NCBI GenBank assembly: GCA_024636675.1
Contig: JAGXGM010000014.1
Location: 1-50,687, forward strand
Direction of reading: 5' to 3'
Source of the DNA: Hydrogenophilales bacterium
GTDB taxonomy: Bacteria; Pseudomonadota; Gammaproteobacteria; Burkholderiales; Thiobacillaceae
DNA: 50,687 nt
The stretch's first letter is position 1. Each line of letters begins with the position of its first letter. Below the pieces are notes generated by a model, which saw only the letters and a program-made list of their open reading frames with translations, had not been told where the DNA came from and did no database searches. A program made the translations under genes and the position numbers. Below are positions 38,455 to 50,191 of the stretch, in pieces.

Positions 38455-38477
38455 ATCTGGAATCGCGGAAACCGAGT

Positions 38478-38492
38478 GCGGCAATATGTCGC
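38478..38492 (-). promoter_or_regulatory. RegA/PrrA (RoxR)-type binding site before the cox cluster
   Basis: The dyad GCGGC-AATAT-GTCGC fits the consensus GCGNC-Nx-GNCGC of the redox response regulators RegA/PrrA exactly in both halves. It lies 24 bases before the DUF2244 ATG, and an AT-rich tract lies just upstream. Regulation by such a factor is inference from the motif. Confidence 0.45.
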
Positions 38493-38591
38493 AGACAATA
38501 GCACGGCGCCACGCGCCAGAACAAGCAGTACGATCGTATTAACTTATTGATTTATTTATTAAATATCGTTATTAAAGATTATTCTAAGATA

Positions 38592-39275
38592 CTAATAATC
38601 TGGCAGCGTAAGCCATTGCGGCGCACTGACCGCAGACATTTCCGGAGCAAGATGCGCCTGCACTCCGAGACACGGAGCAGGCAGGCGTGCATGCAGCGCG
38701 GCCACATTTTCGGCTCCACATGCCATCGCCGGATCGATGTGATTACCCACCCAGCCGGCCCACGGCAACTGCCGGTGCGCAATCGACTCCACCGTCAACA
38801 GCGCATGGTTGAGGCAGCCGAGACGCAAGCCCACCACCAGCACGATGGGCAGACCCAGACGCCGGGCCAAATCTGCCATATCGTCGTGCTCATTCAAGGG
38901 CACCCGCCAACCGCCCGCGCCTTCGACCACAACCACGTCGGCGGCGGCGGCGAGTCGGGAATAGGCTGCGGCGATGACATCCAGTTCGATCCGCACACCC
39001 GCCTTTTGCGCAGCAATGTGCGGCGCGACCGGCTCGGCAAAGGCGTAGGGATTGACGTCGCGCAGATCGGCCGCCACGTTGGCCGCCTGCAGCAGCGCCG
39101 CCACATCATCGTTCAGTTCGCCCGGCGCGTGGCCTGCCGCCACCGGCTTCATCGCCGCCACGCGCAAGCCCTGTTCGCGCAGCGCATGAATCAGTGCCAC
39201 GGCCACCCGCGTCTTGCCGACGCCGGTATCGGTTCCGGTGATGAAAAAACCGTGAGACGAAGTCGTCGATGTCAT
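38592..39275 (-). CDS. bioD: Dethiobiotin synthetase
   Basis: ATP-dependent ureido-ring closure of diaminopelargonic acid, the penultimate biotin step. The 227-aa product has P-loop GTDTGVGKT (about 14–22), the substrate motif MKPVAAG and a VVVEGAGGWRVPL motif. ATG 39275 overlaps the bioC stop as ATGA. It is the last gene of bioB–F–H–C–D. Confidence 0.96.
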   Translation of the reverse strand: MTSTTSSHGFFITGTDTGVGKTRVAVALIHALREQGLRVAAMKPVAAGHAPGELNDDVAALLQAANVAADLRDVNPYAFAEPVAPHIAAQKAGVRIELDVIAAAYSRLAAAADVVVVEGAGGWRVPLNEHDDMADLARRLGLPIVLVVGLRLGCLNHALLTVESIAHRQLPWAGWVGNHIDPAMACGAENVAALHARLPAPCLGVQAHLAPEMSAVSAPQWLTLPDY

Positions 39276-40189
39276 GAGCCCGCCCGCTTTTTTTGAATTT
39301 TCAACTGGATCACCTGGCGGCCATCCGCGCGTTGCGCCTTGTCGCCCGCCCACGCGTGGCCATAGATCACTTCGAAGGTGGCCGGCAGGCGCCCTTCGAA
39401 CCGGTGCGCTTCATACGCCTGCTCCAGTTGCGCCCATGCCGACTTGCCGAGCAGGCCACGCCGCCGGGTCGTTGCCGCGTTGTGCGCACCAATACCCTTG
39501 AGATCACGCATCAGGGCCTTGAGGTCGGCATAGGTCAGCGTCAGCATCTCCATTTCCATCACCGGGCTGGAAAATCCGGCGTGGATCAGCATGTCTCCGA
39601 TGTCGTGCAGGTCGATGAAGCGGTTCACATGCGGCGCATCGTCGATGGCCGAAAAGGCTGCGCGCAGTTCCTTCAGCGTGTCGGGGCCGAAGGTGGCGAA
39701 CATCAGCAGCCCGCCCGGCGCCAGCACGCGATGGAAATCCTTGAACGTCGCTTCCAGATCGTGCGCCCACTGCAGCGCCAGGCTGGACCAGACCAGATTC
39801 ACGCTGCTGGGCGCGAGCGGCAGCCGCTCCATGTCGGCGCACACCAGGTGGGTGGGGGGTGAGCGGTAAGGGGCGAGGTGTTGCAGGGCGCGCTGCGCCC
39901 AAGTCGGCTGCGGCAGGCGTGCACGCGCAGCCGCCAGCATGGCCGGGGCAATGTCGAGCGCGCAGCATTCGGCTTCGGCATAGCGCGCACGCAGATGTGC
40001 CAGACCGTAGCCGGTGCCGGTGCCGACATCGAGCACGCGCGCGGGTTGCAGGGTCATGAAATCGAGGCGTTCGAGCAGGCGGTCGCACACCTCGCGCTGC
40101 AGCACCGCGTGCGCGTCGTAGCTGGCGGCGGCGTGATCGAAGGCGCGCCGCACTTCGGCGCGGTCGAGTTCATCAATCGGCTGGGGCAT
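39272..40189 (-). CDS. bioC: Malonyl-ACP O-methyltransferase BioC
   Basis: Methylates malonyl-ACP to start pimelate synthesis on the fatty-acid pathway. The 305-aa product has an N-terminal VRRAFDHAAASYDAHAVLQ motif typical of BioC and SAM motif I VLDVGTGTGYG, then LVWSSLALQWAHDLE and APGGLLMFATFGPDTLKEL. ATG 40189 is preceded by a strong GGAGGAGG eight bases upstream. An alternative in-frame ATG (40306) overlapping bioH would add 39 low-complexity residues. It works with BioH in the next gene. Confidence 0.9.
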   Translation of the reverse strand: MPQPIDELDRAEVRRAFDHAAASYDAHAVLQREVCDRLLERLDFMTLQPARVLDVGTGTGYGLAHLRARYAEAECCALDIAPAMLAAARARLPQPTWAQRALQHLAPYRSPPTHLVCADMERLPLAPSSVNLVWSSLALQWAHDLEATFKDFHRVLAPGGLLMFATFGPDTLKELRAAFSAIDDAPHVNRFIDLHDIGDMLIHAGFSSPVMEMEMLTLTYADLKALMRDLKGIGAHNAATTRRRGLLGKSAWAQLEQAYEAHRFEGRLPATFEVIYGHAWAGDKAQRADGRQVIQLKIQKKRAGS

Positions 40190-40298
40190 GGGGCTCGCCT
40201 CCTCCCCCACCTGGGGGGCGGCGTGGGGGCGACCAGCGGCTTGTCCGCTTGCAGTGCTGGTCGTTTCCCCAGTTTCATCAGCGGGATGTTCACGCTCG

Positions 40299-41045
40299 TC
40301 AGCCATGGGCAAAGCATCCGATCGCTGCAGCCACGTCTTTGCCGTGCGACAAATGCGGCGCATGCGCGGCGCGGTCAAACTCAACGTGCTGCGCGGCGGG
40401 CAGCGTGTCGGCCAGCCAGGCACCCGCAGCCGGCGGGGTCAGCGTGTCGAGCGCACCATGCAGTACCAGGGTCGGCTGCGTCAGCTGCGGCAGCTCATCG
40501 CGCAAGTCGGTATCGCCCAGGATCGCCAGTCCGGCTGCCAGCGCCTCGCGGATCGGCACGGGCGCGGCCAGCAAGGTCTGCCGCAATTGCTGCAGCATCG
40601 TCTTCTGCCCGCTCATACCGCGCGTCTGCAGGCTGAGGAAGCGCATCAGCGTGGCCTGCGGGTCGGCCAGCAGCGCTGCGCCGAAATCCTGCAGGGCGTC
40701 AGGTGCCATGCCGTGCTGCCAGTCGTCCGTTGCGACGAATTTCGGCGTCGACGCCAGCAGCGCCAGGCGTGCGATTTTGTGCGGGTGATCGAGCGCTGCA
40801 CGCATCGCCACCTGTCCGCCGAGCGACCAGCCGAGCAGCGTAGTCCCCTCCGGCAACTGCTGCGCGAGATCGTCCGCCCAGCCCTGCAAGGTGTTGTCCA
40901 CCACGCTGCCGCGTCCGCCATGACCGGGCAGGTCGAACGCACGCACCGCGAAATCGGCCACCAGCAATTCCGCCAGCGTGTCGAACACGCGGGCGTTCAT
41001 CCCCCAGCCGTGCACCAGCGCAAGAACGGGCTTAGGCGATGGCAT
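40299..41045 (-). CDS. bioH: Pimeloyl-ACP methyl ester carboxylesterase BioH
   Basis: Removes the methyl group from pimeloyl-ACP methyl ester, ending chain elongation. The 248-aa product is an alpha/beta hydrolase with oxyanion motif LVHGWGMNARVF, nucleophile elbow GWSLGG (Ser near residue 73), the Asp in LHGALDTLTPP and catalytic His in AAHAPHLSH. It overlaps the bioF 3' end by 14 bases. Pairing with bioC confirms a BioC–BioH pimelate route. Confidence 0.95.
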   Translation of the reverse strand: MPSPKPVLALVHGWGMNARVFDTLAELLVADFAVRAFDLPGHGGRGSVVDNTLQGWADDLAQQLPEGTTLLGWSLGGQVAMRAALDHPHKIARLALLASTPKFVATDDWQHGMAPDALQDFGAALLADPQATLMRFLSLQTRGMSGQKTMLQQLRQTLLAAPVPIREALAAGLAILGDTDLRDELPQLTQPTLVLHGALDTLTPPAAGAWLADTLPAAQHVEFDRAAHAPHLSHGKDVAAAIGCFAHG

Positions 41046-42192
41046 GCAGGGCCTCGATCAGTTGCGCGACATCGTCGGCGCTGTGCGCGGCCGACAGGGT
41101 AATGCGCAGCCGCGCCGTGTCGGCGGGCACCGTCGGCGTGCGGATGGCAGGCACCAAGAGGCCGCGCGCAAGCAGGGCCTGCGACAGCCGCAACGCATTG
41201 GCGTTCGCGCCGATCACCAAGGGCTGGATCGGTGTGTCCGAAGGCATCAGCGCGCCCAGCTTGAGGTCGGCCAGACCCTCGCGCAGCTGCGCGATGTGGC
41301 TGCGCAGACGTGCGCGCCGCACTTCGCCCGCCTCGATCTGGCGCAGGCTTTCCAGCAGGCACGCGGCCAGCAGCGGCGGCGACGCCGTCGTGTAGATGTA
41401 GGGCCGCGCCTTCTGGATCAGCCACTCGATCACGCTCGCATGCGCTGCCACTGCCGCCCCGGAAACGCCGGCCGCCTTGCCCAGGGTAGCGAGATAGATC
41501 ACGCGGTCACTCGCGCGAGCGCGCTCGGTCAGGCCGCCGCGGCCGTCGTTCAGTACGCCGAAGCCGTGCGCGTCATCGAGATAGAGCCAGGCATCGTAGC
41601 GTTCGGCCAGGTCGAGCAGCGCGTCGACCGGCGCAATATCGCCGTCCATGCTGAATACGAGATCCGACACGATGAGCTTGTCCTGCGCCGTGCTGGCGAC
41701 CAGTTGGCCTTCGAGCTGCGCGAGATCGCCATGGCGATAGCGGGTGAAGCTCGCGCCCGACAGCTGCGCGGCATCGACCAGCGAAGCATGATTGAGCTTG
41801 TCGGCGAAGGCTTCGCCCTTCTTGGTCAGCAGCGCAGTCAGCACACCGAGGTTGGCCAGATAGCCGGTCGAAAACAGGAGCGCCGCCGGCTTGCCGACGA
41901 AGCGCGCGAAGGCGGCCTCGAAGTCGTCATGGAAACGATGATGACCGGTGATGAGATGCGCCGCACCGGCGCCGACGCCGCATTGGTCGACGGCCGCGTG
42001 CGCGGCAGCCACCAGCGCCGGATCGGCGGCAAGGCCGAGATAGTCGTTGCTGCAGAAGGAAATGACGCGCTGGCCGTCGATCGTGACGTGCGCGCCCTGT
42101 GCGCCGTCGAGCAGACGGCGCCGGCGATCGAGATGATCGGATTTCAGCGCCGCCAACCCCTGCTGCAGGCGGGTCAGCCCGGAAAAACTCAT
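41032..42192 (-). CDS. bioF: 8-amino-7-oxononanoate synthase
   Basis: PLP-dependent condensation of pimeloyl-ACP with alanine. The 386-aa product is an alpha-oxoamine synthase with ISFCSNDYLGLA, GAGAAHLITGHHRFH, DDAHGFGVL and the PLP lysine in LATLGKAAGVSGAAV. ATG 42192 is chosen over a GTG one codon upstream. It lies 13 bases downstream of bioB. Confidence 0.95.
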   Translation of the reverse strand: MSFSGLTRLQQGLAALKSDHLDRRRRLLDGAQGAHVTIDGQRVISFCSNDYLGLAADPALVAAAHAAVDQCGVGAGAAHLITGHHRFHDDFEAAFARFVGKPAALLFSTGYLANLGVLTALLTKKGEAFADKLNHASLVDAAQLSGASFTRYRHGDLAQLEGQLVASTAQDKLIVSDLVFSMDGDIAPVDALLDLAERYDAWLYLDDAHGFGVLNDGRGGLTERARASDRVIYLATLGKAAGVSGAAVAAHASVIEWLIQKARPYIYTTASPPLLAACLLESLRQIEAGEVRRARLRSHIAQLREGLADLKLGALMPSDTPIQPLVIGANANALRLSQALLARGLLVPAIRTPTVPADTARLRITLSAAHSADDVAQLIEALHAIA

Positions 42193-42205
42193 CACACAGG
42201 GAAAC

Positions 42206-43159
42206 TCACAATGCGCTCAGGCCCAGCGAGTCGAACAGGCGCTGGTCGCGCTCCCATTCCGGATTGCCGGTGGTGAGCAGTTTCTCGCCATAGAAAATCG
42301 AGTTGGCACCGGCCAGGAAACACAAGGCCTGCACCGCGTCGCTCATCTGCTGGCGGCCGGCCGACAGGCGCACGAAGCTCTTCGGCATAGCCAGCCGCGC
42401 CACCGCGATGGTGCGCACGAATTCCAGCGGATCGAGCGCCTCGGTGCCGGCCAGCGGCGTACCTTCGACCTGCACCAGCAGGTTGATCGGCACCGATTCC
42501 GGCTGCGGATCGAGCGACGCCAGCTGCGCGATCAGTCCGGCGCGCTGGGTGCGCGATTCGCCCATGCCGACAATGCCGCCGCAGCAGACGTGCAGGTCGG
42601 CGTGGCGCACGCGTTCCAGCGTGTCGAGGCGGTCCTGGTACTGGCGGGTGGTGATGACGTCGCCGTAGAACTCGGGCGCGGTATCGAGATTGTGGTTGTA
42701 GTAGTCGAGTCCGGCGTCCTTCAGCTGTTCGGCCTGGCCGTCCTTCAGCATGCCCAGCGTCGCGCAGGTTTCCAGCCCCAGTGCCTTGACCTCGCGCACC
42801 ATGTCGAGCACCGGCTCGAGGTCGCGCTGCTTCGGCCCGCGCCACGCCGCTCCCATGCAGAAGCGCGAGGCACCGGCGGCCTTGGCGGCGCGGGCGGCAG
42901 CCAGCACGTCGTCCAGATTCAGCAGGCCCTGGTTTTCCACCCCGGCATCGTAGCGCGCCGACTGCGGGCAGTAGCCGCAATCCTCCGAGCAGCCGCCGGT
43001 CTTGATCGACAGCAGGGTGGAGAGCTGCACCCGGTTGGGGTCGAAGTGCGCGCGGTGCACCGTCTGCGCCTGATACATCAGGTCGGCAAAGGGCAGGGCG
43101 AACAGGCCCTCGATCTCGGCCATGGAAAGACGGCCAATGGGTTGAGTCATATCATTCAT
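42206..43159 (-). CDS. bioB: Biotin synthase
   Basis: Radical SAM enzyme that inserts sulfur into dethiobiotin. The 317-aa product has the radical SAM cluster motif CSEDCGYC (Cys57, 61, 64), [14 protein letters not shown] region [12 protein letters not shown] and [12 protein letters not shown], which contribute ligands to the [2Fe-2S] sulfur source. It overlaps the upstream membrane-protein gene by eight bases and leads the bio genes. Confidence 0.97.
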   Translation of the reverse strand: MNDMTQPIGRLSMAEIEGLFALPFADLMYQAQTVHRAHFDPNRVQLSTLLSIKTGGCSEDCGYCPQSARYDAGVENQGLLNLDDVLAAARAAKAAGASRFCMGAAWRGPKQRDLEPVLDMVREVKALGLETCATLGMLKDGQAEQLKDAGLDYYNHNLDTAPEFYGDVITTRQYQDRLDTLERVRHADLHVCCGGIVGMGESRTQRAGLIAQLASLDPQPESVPINLLVQVEGTPLAGTEALDPLEFVRTIAVARLAMPKSFVRLSAGRQQMSDAVQALCFLAGANSIFYGEKLLTTGNPEWERDQRLFDSLGLSAL

Positions 43160-43610
43160 TAATTGCCACCTCGATGGTCATGTCCTGCCACGGTTCGCGC
43201 GCGGCCTTGTAAATATCGAACAGCGCCCACGGCACGATAATCAATACCGCCAGCCCCAGCACCAGCATCAGTCCCAGCCAGCCATCGAGCAGTCCGTAGA
43301 TCGCCGGACCGATCACCATCAGGCTGCCCATCACGCCGTAAAAGCGGTAGCCTGCCCACTTGTTGTAATGGGCGGCGCGCGGGTTGGGATGGTGAGCGAT
43401 GCCCGCGTAGACAAAAATCGACGCGCCCAGCCACAGCATCACCGGCGGCAGCGACAGCACGAAGGGCAAAAAACCGATTTTCTGGCTGGCCAGCAACTTG
43501 CCCAACAGCAATGCGGTCAGCGAAATCGACAACGCCAAGACGGTAAGGATGTTGAACAGTTGCGCGGCAAAACGGGAGGACGAAGCGGAAATGACGCGTT
43601 TTACTTTCAT
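43152..43610 (-). CDS. Uncharacterised four-helix membrane protein upstream of bioB
   Basis: The 152-aa product from ATG 43610 ([14 protein letters not shown]) has four predicted TM helices (about 18–38, 45–67, 87–107, 112–132) and conserved-looking [21 protein letters not shown] do not recognise the family. Its stop overlaps the bioB start, so it is co-transcribed. A link to biotin is possible but unproven. It diverges from comF over 54 bases. Confidence 0.72.
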   Translation of the reverse strand: MKVKRVISASSSRFAAQLFNILTVLALSISLTALLLGKLLASQKIGFLPFVLSLPPVMLWLGASIFVYAGIAHHPNPRAAHYNKWAGYRFYGVMGSLMVIGPAIYGLLDGWLGLMLVLGLAVLIIVPWALFDIYKAAREPWQDMTIEVAINE

Positions 43611-43664
43611 GGCCCGGATTCTCGGGGGAGGCGGCGCCCCTGTCAAATTAGGGCGATCTAAAAA

Positions 43665-44363
43665 TTGAACATCCGATCAATTTTTAAGCAGCCCTTCCCC
43701 TTCAGTTGCCTGCTGTGCGGTGTGACATCGGGGCCCGGCTACCTGTGCAAGGCCTGTCTGGCCGACCTGCCCTGGCACCGCCTGCCGCAGTGCCCGCGGT
43801 GCGCCAGCCCTACGCCAAACGGCCAGGTGTGCGGCATCTGCCTCAAACGTCCGCCCGCATTCGACCGTACCCGTGCCGCGCTGGCCTATGCGTTTCCGCT
43901 CGACCGCCTGATCCCGCGCCTGAAATACAACGGCCAGCTCGCCATCGCGCCAGCACTGGGCGAATGTCTTGCAGCGGCCGTGGCGCCCGGCCCCAGACCG
44001 GACTGCCTGATCCCCATGCCGCTGCATGCGCGCCGCATCCGCGAACGCGGCTTCAATCACGCCACCGAGATCGCGCGCGAGCTGGCGAAGCAGCTCGATC
44101 TCCCGCTCGACACCGACAGCTGCCAGCGCATCCGCGACACCCCACCGCAAATGGGCCTGAAGCACGATGCGCGGCGACGCAATTTGCGCGGCGCATTCAC
44201 GTGCTCAGGCAATGTCCGGGGCCGGCGCATTGCCCTGGTCGACGACGTGATGACGACGGGGACCAGTCTCGATGAACTGGCCGCGACGCTGAAGCAAGCC
44301 GGCGCAATGGAAGTGGAAACCTGGGTGGTGGCGCGGACACTGCCGCCGGGTGACGTCGCCTGA
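43665..44363 (+). CDS. ComF-family phosphoribosyltransferase-like protein
   Basis: The 232-aa product has two zinc-ribbon CxxC pairs at the N-terminus (Cys15/18/28/31 and Cys43/46/56/59) and a phosphoribosyltransferase domain. The domain has LIPMPLHARRIRERGFNHA and the PRPP loop IALVDDVMTTGTS. ComF proteins take part in DNA uptake and recombination in competent bacteria. Translation starts at TTG 43665; no ATG fits the conserved N-terminus. It stands alone, divergent from the bioB operon. Confidence 0.9.
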   Translation: MNIRSIFKQPFPFSCLLCGVTSGPGYLCKACLADLPWHRLPQCPRCASPTPNGQVCGICLKRPPAFDRTRAALAYAFPLDRLIPRLKYNGQLAIAPALGECLAAAVAPGPRPDCLIPMPLHARRIRERGFNHATEIARELAKQLDLPLDTDSCQRIRDTPPQMGLKHDARRRNLRGAFTCSGNVRGRRIALVDDVMTTGTSLDELAATLKQAGAMEVETWVVARTLPPGDVA

Positions 44364-44519
44364 GTCATGGCAGCGGTGTTTGCTGCAGGCGGGACCCGCC
44401 GTCACTGATGCCACAGGCATTGCGATGGGGCGGAATCGCGACGAGCATCCCGGGGGGATCAAGGCCCGCTCCGGCGGGGAGCGAAAAAGCAGCCGCGAAC
44501 GACTGCCGGCCGGGAACGT

Positions 44520-45647
44520 TCAGCCGTAGATCTCTTCCACCGCAAAAATCCGCCGGTGCTCGCGCATGGCGTAGCGGTCGGTCATGCCCGCGATGTAATC
44601 GGACACGGCACGCGCGCCCTCCAGCGATTCGCGCGCCTGGTGTTCGGGCGGCAACAGGCGTGCATCTCCGATGAACGCGGTGTAAAGGTCGGTGATGATG
44701 CGCCCCGCTTTGCTGCTCATGCGCGCCACCTTGAAGTGGCGGTACAGGTGATGGAGCAGGAAACGCTTGAGTTCACGGTGCTCGTCGAGCAGCGCGGGGC
44801 TGAAGGCCGCCAGCGGCGGCGCGGCGCGCACCTCGTCCAGGGTCTGCACACCGCTGCGTTCGATGTTGATCCGGGTGGTGTCGACCAGATCGAGAACCAG
44901 CGTGTTGATGATGCGGCGCACGGTTTCGGTGACCACGCGGCGGCCGGTCAGCGCCGGGTATTGGGCGCGGACCTCACTCAGGTGGCGGGCAAAGATCGTC
45001 ACTTCGCTCAACTGTTCCAGCGTGATCAGGCCGGAACGCAGGCCGTCGTCGACGTCGTGATTGTTGTAGGCGATTTCGTCGGCCAGGTTGGCGACCTGCG
45101 CTTCCAGCGAAGGCTGCTGCTTGTTCAAAAACCGCTCGCCGACGTCGCCGAGCTTGCCGGCATTGACGAGCGAGCAATGCTTGAGGATGCCCTCGCGCGC
45201 CTCGAAGGTGAGATTCAAGCCGTCGAATTCGGCGTAGCGTTCTTCCAGCAGATCGACCACGCGCAGCGACTGCAGGTTGTGCTCGAAGCCGCCGTGCTCG
45301 CGCATGCACGCGTTCAGCGCGTCCTGCCCGGCGTGGCCGAACGGTGTATGGCCGAGGTCGTGCGCCAGCGCCACCGCTTCCACCAGGTCTTCGTTCAGGT
45401 CCAGCAGGCGGGCAATGGTGCGGGCGATCTGCGCCACTTCGAGACTGTGGGTGAGCCGGGTGCGAAACAGGTCGCCCTCGTGGTTCACGAAAACCTGGGT
45501 CTTGTATTCGAGCCGCCGGAACGCGGCGGAATGGATAATGCGGTCACGGTCACGCTGGAATTCGGAGCGCGGCGCGGCAGACGCCTCGGGGTGGTGCCGC
45601 CCACGGGTCTGGGCAGAGTGCGCGGCGTAGGGGGCAAGCGAATCCAT
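44520..45647 (-). CDS. dgt: dGTP triphosphohydrolase-like HD protein
   Basis: Hydrolyses dNTPs to deoxynucleosides and triphosphate. The 375-aa product is the type 2 dGTPase-like form with [25 protein letters not shown] and the metal-binding [13 protein letters not shown] (HD motif), then [23 protein letters not shown] precedes the ATG closely. It follows aroB by nine bases, a common order (aroK–aroB–dgt). Confidence 0.94.
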   Translation of the reverse strand: MDSLAPYAAHSAQTRGRHHPEASAAPRSEFQRDRDRIIHSAAFRRLEYKTQVFVNHEGDLFRTRLTHSLEVAQIARTIARLLDLNEDLVEAVALAHDLGHTPFGHAGQDALNACMREHGGFEHNLQSLRVVDLLEERYAEFDGLNLTFEAREGILKHCSLVNAGKLGDVGERFLNKQQPSLEAQVANLADEIAYNNHDVDDGLRSGLITLEQLSEVTIFARHLSEVRAQYPALTGRRVVTETVRRIINTLVLDLVDTTRINIERSGVQTLDEVRAAPPLAAFSPALLDEHRELKRFLLHHLYRHFKVARMSSKAGRIITDLYTAFIGDARLLPPEHQARESLEGARAVSDYIAGMTDRYAMREHRRIFAVEEIYG

Positions 45648-45656
45648 CGAGCTCCT

Positions 45657-46736
45657 TCAGTGTGGCGTGGTCAGCACGCCGGTCAATACGTCGGCCGGCA
45701 CGTCGCCGGTGATCACCGCTTCGCCCAGCTTTTTCAGCAGCACGAAGCGCATTTTTCCGCCTTCGACCTTCTTGTCGTGGCCCATGTATTCGAGATACGT
45801 ATCGACGCCCAGGTCCGGCGCCACATCCGGCAGGCCGGCGGCGCGGATCAGCGCGCGGGTGCGCACCACGTCCGCTTCGCCGATCCAGCCCAACCGCTGC
45901 GAAGTCTGCGCCGCCATCACCATGCCGGCCGCCACCGCCTCGCCGTGCAGCCAGTTGCCGTAGCCCATGCCGGTCTCGATTGCATGGCCGAACGTATGCC
46001 CCAGGTTAAGGATGGCGCGGATGCCGCCTTCGCGCTCGTCCTGCCCCACCACCTGCGCCTTGATCTCGCACGAGCGGTGAATCGCATGGGTGATCGCCGC
46101 CGGGTCGAGCGCGCGCAGCTTGTCCATATTGGCTTCCAGCCAGGCGAGGAATCCGGCATCCCAAATCAGGCCGTACTTGATCACTTCGGCCAGCCCCGCC
46201 GACAGTTCGCGGGCGGGAAGCGTCTTCAGCGTGTCGGTGTCGGCCAGCACCAGCTTCGGCTGGTAGAACGCGCCGATCATGTTCTTGCCGAGCGGATGGT
46301 TGATCCCGGTCTTGCCGCCCACCGACGAGTCAACCTGCGACAAAAGCGTGGTGGGAATCTGGATGAAGGGTACGCCGCGCTGGTAGCAGGCTGCGGCGAA
46401 GCCGGTCATGTCGCCGATCACGCCGCCGCCCAGCGCGATCAGCGTAGTCTTGCGTTCGGCACGCTGGGTCAGCAGCGCATCGAAAATCAGGTTCAACGTT
46501 TCCCAGTTCTTGTAGGCCTCGCCGTCCGGCAATATCACTTGCGTAGCCGCCACTCCGCCGGCTTCCAGCGTTGCCGTCAGTCGCGCCAGATAAAGCGGCG
46601 CCACCGTGGTATTGGTTACGATCATCACCCGTTTCTGTGCCAGGTGCGGCAGGATCAATTCGGTCTGATTCAACAAACCGGCGCCTATATGAATGGAGTA
46701 GGCGCGGTCGCCGAGGTCGACGGTGAGGGTTTGCAT
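45657..46736 (-). CDS. aroB: 3-dehydroquinate synthase
   Basis: NAD- and zinc-dependent cyclisation of DAHP in the shikimate pathway. The 359-aa product has [47 protein letters not shown] and the zinc-ligand region [15 protein letters not shown] 46736 gives the family N-terminus [18 protein letters not shown]. Shikimate kinase (aroK), often just upstream, is not here. Instead a divergent glycosyltransferase lies 208 bases away. Confidence 0.96.
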   Translation of the reverse strand: MQTLTVDLGDRAYSIHIGAGLLNQTELILPHLAQKRVMIVTNTTVAPLYLARLTATLEAGGVAATQVILPDGEAYKNWETLNLIFDALLTQRAERKTTLIALGGGVIGDMTGFAAACYQRGVPFIQIPTTLLSQVDSSVGGKTGINHPLGKNMIGAFYQPKLVLADTDTLKTLPARELSAGLAEVIKYGLIWDAGFLAWLEANMDKLRALDPAAITHAIHRSCEIKAQVVGQDEREGGIRAILNLGHTFGHAIETGMGYGNWLHGEAVAAGMVMAAQTSQRLGWIGEADVVRTRALIRAAGLPDVAPDLGVDTYLEYMGHDKKVEGGKMRFVLLKKLGEAVITGDVPADVLTGVLTTPH

Positions 46737-46944
46737 GGGGCAGCCGGGCAAGAGTAAGCGTATCGGTCGATTGTAACCAAAGCCGGTGGAGTATTGCGGC
46801 CCATTCGCCCCAGGCCGGCCACCCACGTGCCATGGTGCTGCTTTGCATCCCGGCCGGCTCAACCCATAATCTATTCATTCAATACGATCGACCGTCCTGA
46901 ACGGGCGAAAATACTCGGGCAGGCAACCGGACAGGAAACACCCA

Positions 46945-47913
46945 ATGGACAACTTTGACCCCGCACTCATTTCCGTCGTCATGCCCTGCCACAACGCCGC
47001 GCCCTATGTGGTTGAGGCGATTGAGAGCGTGCTGGGGCAAAGCTATCCTCTGTTCGAACTCATCGTGGTGGACGACGGCTCGACCGATGGATCGCCCGAA
47101 ATCCTGCAACGGCTGGCTGCCGACCATCCCGAGCGCATCAAGCTGATTTTCCAGACCCGCAGCGGCCCATTCGTCGCGCGCAATGCAGCGCTCGCCCACG
47201 CCAACGGCAACTTCGTCGCCTTTCTCGACGCCGACGACGTCTGGCATCCCGACGCCCTCCGTTTGCTGCACGACGCAATCGAGACCGATGGCGCAGACAT
47301 CGCCTATTGCGGCTGGCAGGACATCGGCGAGACCGTCATCGACCCGACCCCGAAAATCCTGCCTGCCATCGATGCCGGCGAAGCAGCCAGCCATTTTCTC
47401 GAACACGGCCCGTGGCCGGTCAACAGCGTGCTGGTTCGCCGCCCCCTCATCGACGAGCTTCGAGGGTTTTCCGAACGCACACCCACCGCCATGGACTACG
47501 ACCTGTGGCTGCGGATGCTCGCGCGCCAGCCCCGGCTCGCGCGGGTTCCGGAGGTCCTGGCATTTCACCGCCGCCACCCCCACGGCAACACCCGCATCCC
47601 GCGCTGGCGACAGGTATTCGACGCCGTCACTGTGCGCCGCGACTTCGCCCGCAATCACCCCGAGTTCGTTGCCCGTATTCCCCCCACCCGCCTCAACGAA
47701 CTGATCTACGATCCCCTGCTGCACGAAGCCTATCGCTGCCACTGGCGCAACGACACCGAATCCGCACGTCGTCTGTTCCGCCGCGCCTTCCGCAAAGCCG
47801 ACTGGAAAGCCGGCGACCTCAAGCACCTCGTCGCCAGCCTGCTCCCCGCCCCGCTCTATCGCAATCTCGTCGACACCGTCACCCGCCGCCGCAGCGCCCG
47901 CATCGGCGGCTGA
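46945..47913 (+). CDS. Family 2 glycosyltransferase
   Basis: The 322-aa product has a GT-A fold. ISVVMPCHNAAPYV starts the nucleotide-binding domain, and VVDDGSTDGS and the metal-binding FLDADDVW (DxD, about residue 92) are present, with acceptor-domain segment PTAMDYDLWLRML. No TM helices are seen. Such enzymes add sugars to lipopolysaccharide, exopolysaccharide or proteins; the acceptor cannot be told here. AGGA lies eight bases before the ATG. It is a single gene divergent from aroB. Confidence 0.9.
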   Translation: MDNFDPALISVVMPCHNAAPYVVEAIESVLGQSYPLFELIVVDDGSTDGSPEILQRLAADHPERIKLIFQTRSGPFVARNAALAHANGNFVAFLDADDVWHPDALRLLHDAIETDGADIAYCGWQDIGETVIDPTPKILPAIDAGEAASHFLEHGPWPVNSVLVRRPLIDELRGFSERTPTAMDYDLWLRMLARQPRLARVPEVLAFHRRHPHGNTRIPRWRQVFDAVTVRRDFARNHPEFVARIPPTRLNELIYDPLLHEAYRCHWRNDTESARRLFRRAFRKADWKAGDLKHLVASLLPAPLYRNLVDTVTRRRSARIGG

Positions 47914-47920
47914 GTGGCAT

Positions 47921-47944
47921 AAAAAAGGGGCCATGAAAGGCCCC
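47921..47944 (-). terminator. Intrinsic terminator of the ABC-F gene
   Basis: On the minus strand GGGGCC pairs with GGCCCC around a 6-base loop, followed directly by TTTTTT. It lies about 70 bases past the ABC-F stop and just beyond the glycosyltransferase stop on the other strand. Confidence 0.8.
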
Positions 47945-48013
47945 TGGGTGGATACGGCTGCGCTTCTTGCTGCATAGCGCATGCTTGCGAAGAGAAGGGG
48001 AAACCTGGTGCGC

Positions 48014-49969
<1,956 letters not shown>

Positions 49970-50078
49970 GCAAAAGATGCAGTGCGCAGGACACGCGCCG
50001 CCAAAACCGAAAGCAGGATTCTACCCTGTCGGTCAAGTTCGCCCGCCCGCGATGTCGACTGTTTGCCGCTTCGACACA

Positions 50079-50100
50079 GGTTGACGGCTTTCCGTCAACC
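50079..50100. promoter_or_regulatory. 9-bp perfect inverted repeat, candidate enhancer site
   Basis: GGTTGACGG (50079–50087) and CCGTCAACC (50092–50100) form a perfect dyad with a CTTT spacer. Its centre lies about 130 bases upstream of the predicted sigma-54 start site, the usual distance for a bacterial enhancer-binding protein. No T-run follows, so it is not a terminator. The binding protein is unknown. Confidence 0.5.
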
Positions 50101-50191
50101 CGCGCACCCGCCCCGATAGGGCCGCTCAAGCCATCTCGGGCAACCTGTTGTTTTGTTGGTTTATTTTTTCGCCCTGCAGTTATCGCCCGGT

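Noticed and set aside
44364-44519. Small ORF or terminator between comF and dgt
   Set aside because: The short frame lacks a ribosome site, and the GCTCC/GGAGC hairpin near 44468–44483 has no T-run in either direction.
44556-46757. 733-codon plus-strand open frame opposite dgt and aroB
   Set aside because: It is antisense to two well-conserved enzymes, has no recognisable domain, and long antisense frames are expected in GC-rich DNA.
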